From DASWIG01 sp036397835 (lineage in GTDB: Bacteria > Acidobacteriota > Thermoanaerobaculia > Multivoradales > J023), in the NCBI GenBank assembly GCA_036397835.1, contig DASWIG010000619.1:1-7985 (forward strand): a stretch of DNA of 7,985 nt, in the 5' to 3' direction. Positions 1 to 5,200 of the stretch are shown here, one piece after another. Both the position numbers and the translations under genes were made by a program. The notes under the pieces were generated by a model. That model was not told the DNA's origin. It was given only the letters and a program-made list of their open reading frames with translations, and did not search any database. How positions within the stretch are numbered: the stretch's first letter is position 1; every line of letters starts with the position of its first letter.

Positions 1-10
1 ACCACCAGGA

Positions 11-16
11 AGGAGG
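11..16 (+). promoter_or_regulatory. Shine-Dalgarno site of the first + strand gene
   Basis: A perfect AGGAGG lies six bases upstream of the ATG at 23, which is ideal spacing. It fixes that ATG as the start rather than the in-frame ATGs at codons 5 and 24. Any promoter for this gene lies left of the window. Confidence 0.75.
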
Positions 17-22
17 CTGACG

Positions 23-838
23 ATGTCAAGCCAAATGCCGAAGAGTGCGGTGAAGAGCCTCGACAAGTCGGAGTTCGTGGTGGCGTCCACCATGACGGCG
101 AAGTCGAGCGTCACCGCCAAGCTCACCGAGGTCTACGCCTCACCGCAGTCCCTGGAGGGCGAAGGACCGCCCCCGCCGGACTTCGACGCCGCCCAGGAGG
201 CCAACTCCGCCCTGCTCCGGCGCTCGGGAAGCGAGCTCCGCGGCAAGCAGCGGGTCTACGGGGCTCACCGCGTCCAGGTCACCAAGGCGTACGCTCAGCG
301 CAACGAACAGTTCAAGGAGGTCAAGAGGGTGCACCGCGACTCGCGCAAGTCCGTCGCGGGCACCTACGGCGAGGAGGCGCTGCTCCTCGTCGGCCTCGAG
401 GCGCCGCCCGCGAGCACTCCGTCCGCGGAGCGCGAGCAGGCTCTCGAGGCGGTCGGCCGGATGCGGAATCCGGAGCTCGCCGCGCGGCTCCCCGAGGAGC
501 GCGCGGGTCAGGAGCCGCTGGATTTCGAGCGACTCGCCAACGCCTTCGAGGCCGCGGTGAAGAAGCTCGACGAGGCGATGGCGGCGCTCAAGAACGCCGT
601 CAAGCTCGCCGACCAGGCCCTCCTCGCCCGCAACGAGGCGCTGGCCTTCCACCTCCGCGTCTACGTGAACGTGACGCGGATCCAGGAGGCCTACTTCCGC
701 CTCGCCGGCCTCGACGACCTCGCCGAGCGGATCCGCGCGGCCGAGCCCTCGCGCCGCGCGGAGAAGCCGGAGGAGACGCCGGAGCCGGCGCCCCCTTCCC
801 CCTCGCCCGAGGAGGAAGCGCCGCCCGTGACCGCCTGA
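23..838 (+). CDS. Uncharacterised helical protein with coiled coil and acidic Pro/Glu-rich tail
   Basis: This 271-residue protein belongs to no family I can name. The start is set by a perfect AGGAGG six bases upstream of the ATG, and the gene ends at a TGA followed 29 bp later by an intrinsic terminator. There is no signal peptide or membrane segment, so it is probably cytoplasmic. Residues 1-50 are Ser/Thr/Lys-rich and look disordered. Residues 55-125 are charged and helical with many Arg and Lys. Residues 165-210 form an Ala/Leu/Lys heptad-like helix suggesting a coiled coil. Residues 208-238 (RVYVNVTRIQEAYFRLAG, then DDLAERIR) form a conserved-looking helical end. The last ~30 residues are a Pro/Glu-rich, probably unstructured tail. 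From memory, similar helix-plus-DDLAERIR ends occur in anonymous proteins of Acidobacteriota-like genomes, but I cannot confirm that here. Nothing links it to the NRPS, and no function is assigned. Confidence 0.8.
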   Translation: MSSQMPKSAVKSLDKSEFVVASTMTAKSSVTAKLTEVYASPQSLEGEGPPPPDFDAAQEANSALLRRSGSELRGKQRVYGAHRVQVTKAYAQRNEQFKEVKRVHRDSRKSVAGTYGEEALLLVGLEAPPASTPSAEREQALEAVGRMRNPELAARLPEERAGQEPLDFERLANAFEAAVKKLDEAMAALKNAVKLADQALLARNEALAFHLRVYVNVTRIQEAYFRLAGLDDLAERIRAAEPSRRAEKPEETPEPAPPSPSPEEEAPPVTA

Positions 839-867
839 TCCCCTGACCGGGATCGTTCCATCCACCC

Positions 868-897
868 GTCCCGCCCCCGCCCGGGGGCGGGACTTTT
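868..897 (+). terminator. Rho-independent terminator after the first gene
   Basis: A perfect 11-bp inverted repeat, GTCCCGCCCCC (868-878) and GGGGGCGGGAC (883-893), encloses a 4-base loop (GCCC) and is followed at once by TTTT (894-897). The stem is almost all G:C. It sits 29 bp after the stop codon at 838 and just before the next promoter, as expected for the end of the first transcription unit. The T-run is short, but the stem is strong. The reverse strand lacks a T-run at the other end, so it reads as one-directional. Confidence 0.85.
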
Positions 898-918
898 CCG
901 TCCTGTCCCGGACGCCGT

Positions 919-947
919 TTGCGCGAGCAATGGCTGTCTGCTATGGT
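919..947 (+). promoter_or_regulatory. Predicted sigma-70-type promoter with extended -10
   Basis: TTGCGC (919-924) and TATGGT (942-947) are separated by exactly 17 bases. The -10 is preceded by TG plus one base (939-941), giving an extended -10 (TGCTATGGT). The -35 matches consensus at only three positions, the -10 at four, with the TG element compensating. Transcription would start near 954, leaving a ~32-base leader to the ATG at 986. Its place between a terminator and a well-spaced ribosome binding site supports it. This is predicted from sequence only. Confidence 0.5.
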
Positions 948-950
948 CTC

Positions 951-1010
951 CCGCGATCCGGAGAGCAGCCCGACAGGAGGCACTCATGAGCGACGCGACC
1001 CGCGATCCGG
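951..1010 (+). repeat. 11-bp direct repeat flanking the second gene's start
   Basis: CCGCGATCCGG occurs at 951-961 and again at 1000-1010, 49 bp apart. The first copy covers the predicted transcription start and the second lies within codons 5-9 of the downstream gene. Two copies around a promoter and start codon could be operator half-sites, but in DNA this GC-rich an 11-bp repeat can easily be chance. Confidence 0.3.
975..980 (+). promoter_or_regulatory. Shine-Dalgarno site of the TPR-like gene
   Basis: AGGAGG sits five bases before the ATG at 986 and selects this start and reading frame. The overlapping + frame that opens at 919 has no such site at its own start. Confidence 0.8.
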
Positions 1011-2221
1011 GCACCGCCCAGGAGATCAAGACGCGCAATCAGCTCCTCACCCGCGCCGAGAAGGACCCGAAGCTGGCGCTCGAGAACGGCTGGTACCACG
1101 ATCCGGCGTTCTGCCTCGGCTTTTTCGACCGTTGCCAGGGCCAGGCCCTGGCGGACTCGCCGATGACCCTGGAGCTGGCGCGCCGGGCGGTGGAGATGGC
1201 CGCGACCAACGGCGCTCCGCACCTGGAGAACCGCGGCATGGGAGTCCTCGTCCACGCCTACGTCGCCCGCTTCGACCTCTTCTGGGCCGGCAAGACGCTC
1301 GAGGAGTACCGGGCGAAGGCCCTCGACTGCTGCCCGGGCTGCCGCAGCGACTTCTTCTTCCGCGAGGGCGACCTGCGCACCGAGGAGCGCAAGCCCGGCG
1401 AGGCCCTGCGGGCCCTGCGCTCCTGCCTCGAGGAGGGCGATGGTCACCTCGACGCCGACGGCGTGGCCCGCGCCCTCTTCGTGCGCGGCATCGCCCACCA
1501 CTACGACGGCTGCCGCCGCCGCGCCATGGAGGACGCCGGCCGCACGCTGCTCGAGCTCTCCCTGGGCTCGCCGCGGAGCTTCTTCCACGACGCGGTGGCC
1601 TTCCTCGCCATCTTCAACGGCGGCGGCGGTCCCGAGCACGACGTCACGGCCCTCGAGTACCTGACGCGCTTCGACGCGCGCATCCAGGGCCGGGACGGCT
1701 GGCAGGACGTGCGGGCGCGCAAGCTGTGGGCGGAGGGACACCTCTACGCGCGGCTCGGCGACCTGGTGCGCGCCCGCCGGCGCCTGGAGCGCGCGCACAA
1801 GCGGATCCTCGTCCACGGCTGGACGCGGGAGGTGACGGCCTGCGGCGTCGACGTGGCGCAGATCCGGTGCCGCAAGGGCGCCGATCCCACGCTCGCGCCC
1901 CTGACCGAGAACGTCCGCATCGCGCGGCGGGCGCTCGTCAAGAGCCTCGAGACGCGTCCCGACCTCGACGAGGACTATCGCAGCGGCCTGGAGGCGATGA
2001 TCGAGGTGCTCGACGATTGGCCGGAAAACGCCTTCGACGAGCTCGGGGCCTTCCGCCGCTCGTTCATCGCCCCGGTGCCCAGCGGGCTCGCCGAGCGCAT
2101 CGGACGTCCGGATCGGCCTGGCCTTACCCCTGTCACCCGGCCGCCGTCAGACCGCGCAGCTCGCTCAGGAAGTCGCGGGCCAGCCGCTCGACGGTGGCGC
2201 GGCGATGACGGTTGCGGCTGA
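986..2221 (+). CDS. Uncharacterised TPR-like alpha-helical protein
   Basis: This 411-residue protein has a well-spaced AGGAGG and its own predicted promoter. It is alpha-helical, without signal peptide or membrane segment. Paired helices of TPR or SEL1-like character run through roughly residues 60-290. The clearest are around 155-190 (ARALFVRGIAHHYDGCRRRAM) and 240-295 (RKLWAEGHLYARLGDLVRARRRLERAH, then a DVAQI helix). That alternation, a repeat with GDL/AR turns followed by a D-x-A-Q-I helix, resembles degenerate TPR scaffold proteins common in Acidobacteriota-like genomes. Such repeats usually mediate protein-protein contacts. No helix-turn-helix, kinase or catalytic motif is visible. A CCxxC cluster (CCPGC, 115-119) could bind metal, but no partner cluster is evident. 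Residues from about 374 on are Arg/Pro/Gly-rich and of low complexity. The last ~29 are encoded antisense to the NRPS 3' end, so this tail may be a late extension. The partner and role are unknown. Confidence 0.8.
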   Translation: MSDATRDPGTAQEIKTRNQLLTRAEKDPKLALENGWYHDPAFCLGFFDRCQGQALADSPMTLELARRAVEMAATNGAPHLENRGMGVLVHAYVARFDLFWAGKTLEEYRAKALDCCPGCRSDFFFREGDLRTEERKPGEALRALRSCLEEGDGHLDADGVARALFVRGIAHHYDGCRRRAMEDAGRTLLELSLGSPRSFFHDAVAFLAIFNGGGGPEHDVTALEYLTRFDARIQGRDGWQDVRARKLWAEGHLYARLGDLVRARRRLERAHKRILVHGWTREVTACGVDVAQIRCRKGADPTLAPLTENVRIARRALVKSLETRPDLDEDYRSGLEAMIEVLDDWPENAFDELGAFRRSFIAPVPSGLAERIGRPDRPGLTPVTRPPSDRAARSGSRGPAARRWRGDDGCG

Positions 2222-5200
2222 AGGTCCAGACCACGCGCAGCCGGCCGTCCAGGATGAGCGCGAGGACCTCCAGGACGTGGGGACGCAGCCCGCGCGGGTT
2301 GCGGTCGGGCCCGGTCGGCTCGTCGGCGTAGGCGAACAGGCCGCCTCTCCTCCGCGCGCTCGGAAGCCAGGCGTCCAGACGGCCCAGGTAGTTGAAGCTC
2401 ACGGCGGGCCGTGGCTGAGCGGCGAGGAGCAGGGCGATCTCGGCGTCGCCGCTCGCGTAGCGCAGCAGGCCGTAGTCCAGCCCCCGGCCGCGCAACGCGC
2501 TCACCGTCTCGTGGACCGCGGCGAGGGTGGCCGGCCCGTCCCCGGCGTCCGCGAGCACGACCGGGGCGATGGTGGTGAACCAGCCGACGGTGCGCGAGAG
2601 GTCGACGCCGCCCGCCGCGTGCTCGGCGCGGCCGTGCCCCTCGAGGTGGACGTGCAGCCGGGGCTGACCGGACCGGACGGCGAAGGCGCGGACCACCGCC
2701 GCCAGCAGCAGCTCGTCCGCACGGTGGCCCGCCGGGACGCCGTCCAGCAGCCGCCGCGTGGCGGCGCGGCCGAGCACGACCTCGACGCGCGCCGCCGAGG
2801 CCACGGTGTTGGGGCCGTCGCCGTCTTGCGGCAGCGGCGGCGCCGGCTCCCGCCAGGCGTCGAGGCGGTGCTCGACGGCGCGCGCCGCCTCGGGAAGACG
2901 CCGGGCCCAGTCGCTGAACGGCGTCGGCACGGGCGTCAGCGGATCTCCGCGGTAGGCGCGCTCGAGGTCTTCGAGCAGGATGCGCCAGGAGACGGCGTCG
3001 ACCGCGAGGTGATGGACGACGAGCAGCAGGCGTCCCTGGTCGACCCAGGCGGCTCGTAGCAACGGCCCGGAGCTCAGGTCGCAGGCGCGTTGGAGCTCGC
3101 CGGCGCAGCGCTCGAAGGACTTGCGGCACGCGCCGACGCGCGAGAGGTCCAACCACAGGAAGGCGACGTTTCCCGGTGGCGTGACGCTCTGGCTCCAGCC
3201 GCCGTCGCCGCGCGCGAAGCGCAGGCGCAGGGCCTCGTGGTGCGCCACCAGCCGCGCCAGGGCCCGGCGCAGGCGGCCCGGGTCGAGCGGCCGCCGGGCG
3301 GTGAGCAGCAGCGAGAGGTTGAAGTGCCAGGGCTCGGCCACGTCGAGCTCGAAGAACCAGCTCTGGACCGGCGTCAGGGGCAGCGGACCGGCCGCCGGCG
3401 ACGGCCGCGGTGACGGCGCTGGCCGCCGCCGCTCGGCGGTCTCGGCAAGGCGGGAGAGCACCGGGTAGCGGAAGAGGTCGTGGACGCGTAGCGGCAGCCC
3501 GGCCTCGCGCGCCTGGGCCACGACTTGCAACGTCAGCAGGGAATCTCCGCCGAGGGCGAAGAAGTCGTCGTCCCCGGCGACCTCGGCGACGCCGAGGACA
3601 TCGGACCAGATGCGCGCCAGCCTCGCTTCGGCGCCGGCGCGCGGACGGGCGCGGCGGCCCTCCCGCGGGCGCGGGCGAGCGGGCTCGTAGCCGGGACCCG
3701 CGAGGGCGGCGCGGTCGACCTTGCCGCCGGGCAGCAGCGGCAGGGCGTCGAGGACGACGATCGCCGACGGCACCGCCCAGTGCGCGAGGCGGCGGCGGAG
3801 CCGGGCGTCGAGCTCGGCCGCGAGGGACGGCGACGCGTCGCGGCCGGCGACGTAGGCCACCAGCCGCCGCTGCTCGGCGTCGCCGCGGGCCACCACGGCG
3901 GCGTCGCGCACCGCGCGGTGGCGGCGCAGCGCGGCCTCGACCTCTCCCGGCTCCACGCGCACGCCGCGCACCTTGAGCTGTTGATCGCGCCGGCCGAGGA
4001 ACGTCAGGAGGCCGTCGGCCCGATGACGCGCCAGGTCTCCGGTCCTGTAGAGACGCCCGCCGGGGGCGCCGGCGAGTGGATCGGGCACGAAGACGGCGGC
4101 GGTCGCCGCAGGCTGAGCGAGATAGCCGCGGGCCAGGCCGGGGCCGGCCACGCACAGCTCGCCGGGGGCGCCGAGGGGGACCGTTCGCAGGCGGCGGTCC
4201 ACGAGGTGGAGGCGGGCGCCGGCGATCGGGCGGCCGATCGGCAGCGGACCGGCGCCGACCGTGCCGGGGGGCAGCTCGTAGGCCGCGCAGGCCACCGTGG
4301 TCTCGGCGGGGCCGTAGGAGTTGACGATCCGGCTCCCGGGGAAGCGCCGGCGCCACGGAGCGGCCCGGCCGCCGTCGAGCGGCTCGCCGCCGGCGATGAG
4401 CACGCCGGCCCCGACCACGCCCGCGAGCGCGTCGCGCAGGAGCGCGAGGTGGGTGGGCGTGACCTTGAGCAGGCCGGCCAAGGACCGTTCCAGGACGTCT
4501 TCCAGACCTTCGGTGCCGCGGCTCTCCGGCACCACCACGAGCGGTCCGTCCGCCAGGAGGGGAACGTAGAAGCTCGGCACCGTGAGGTCGAAGGTCAGGC
4601 TGGTGTGCCAGGGAACGCCGCCGGGCGGCGGCGGGAACGAGCCCGCCAGCCACCGCAGGTAGCGGGCCAGGGAGCGGTGGCTGACGACGACGCCCTTGGG
4701 ACGGCCCGTGGAGCCCGAGGTGAACAGCACGTAGGCGGGATTCTCGGGACGAACCGGACCGGACGGCCGCGGGACCGCGGCGCGGACCTGCGTGAGGAGC
4801 TCGGCATGCCGCTCCGCGCCGTCCCGCGGATCGAGCGGCAGGTACGCCCCGCCCGCCCTGAGGACGCCGAGGACGCCGGCGACGCCGGCGAGCGAGCGCT
4901 CCGCCACGAGGCCGACGACGGCCTCCGGCCCGACCCCCGCCCGCCGCAGCTCGCGGCACCGCCGCGCGGCCCGGCGATCGAGCTCGCGAAAGCTGAGGTG
5001 GGCGCCGCCGTCGACCGCGGCGACGGCCTCGGGCGTGCGCGCGGCGCGGGCGGCCAGCAGCTCGTGGACCAGGTCCTCGCCGGCGGGGGCGTCGGCGCCG
5101 ACGCTCCACTCACGGTCGAGTTGCTGGCGCTCGCCGGCGCTCAGCAGCGGCAGCTCCGCGAGCCGCCGGCCGGGATCGTCCACGGCGCCTTGCAGCAGGG

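Noticed and set aside
837..854. Small inverted repeat GATCCC/GGGATC just after the first stop codon
   Set aside because: A 6-bp stem with no T-run. The much stronger hairpin at 868-897 is the terminator.
140..865. - strand open frame opposite the first gene
   Set aside because: No ribosome binding site, Arg/Leu/Gly-rich composition and complete overlap with a well-supported + strand gene.
919..2208. + strand open frame overlapping the TPR-like gene in another frame
   Set aside because: It starts within the predicted promoter without a ribosome binding site and translates to an Arg/Pro/Gly-rich sequence. The frame starting at 986 has AGGAGG at ideal spacing and a normal helical protein composition.
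2205..3059. + strand open frame of 284 codons opposite the E domain
   Set aside because: It is antisense to conserved E-domain motifs, has no ribosome binding site, and its composition reflects the opposite strand.
2157..3383. Final domain as a second condensation or terminal cyclizing domain
   Set aside because: PVQSWFF, EGHGR, RTVGWF and FNYLG are epimerization-type motifs, and the preceding carrier has the GGDS signature.
4839..4968. A duplicate note on the A2-A3 spacing appears in the findings list with interest 0 and a reversed interval
   Set aside because: It makes no claim and should be ignored. The valid entry is the one at 4720-4841.
1975..5109. Long - strand open frame of 1044 codons across the second module
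   Set aside because: Again Arg/Pro/Ala-rich and featureless. It also runs past the NRPS stop into the antisense of the TPR-like gene, and it is a shadow of the C-A-PCP-E frame.
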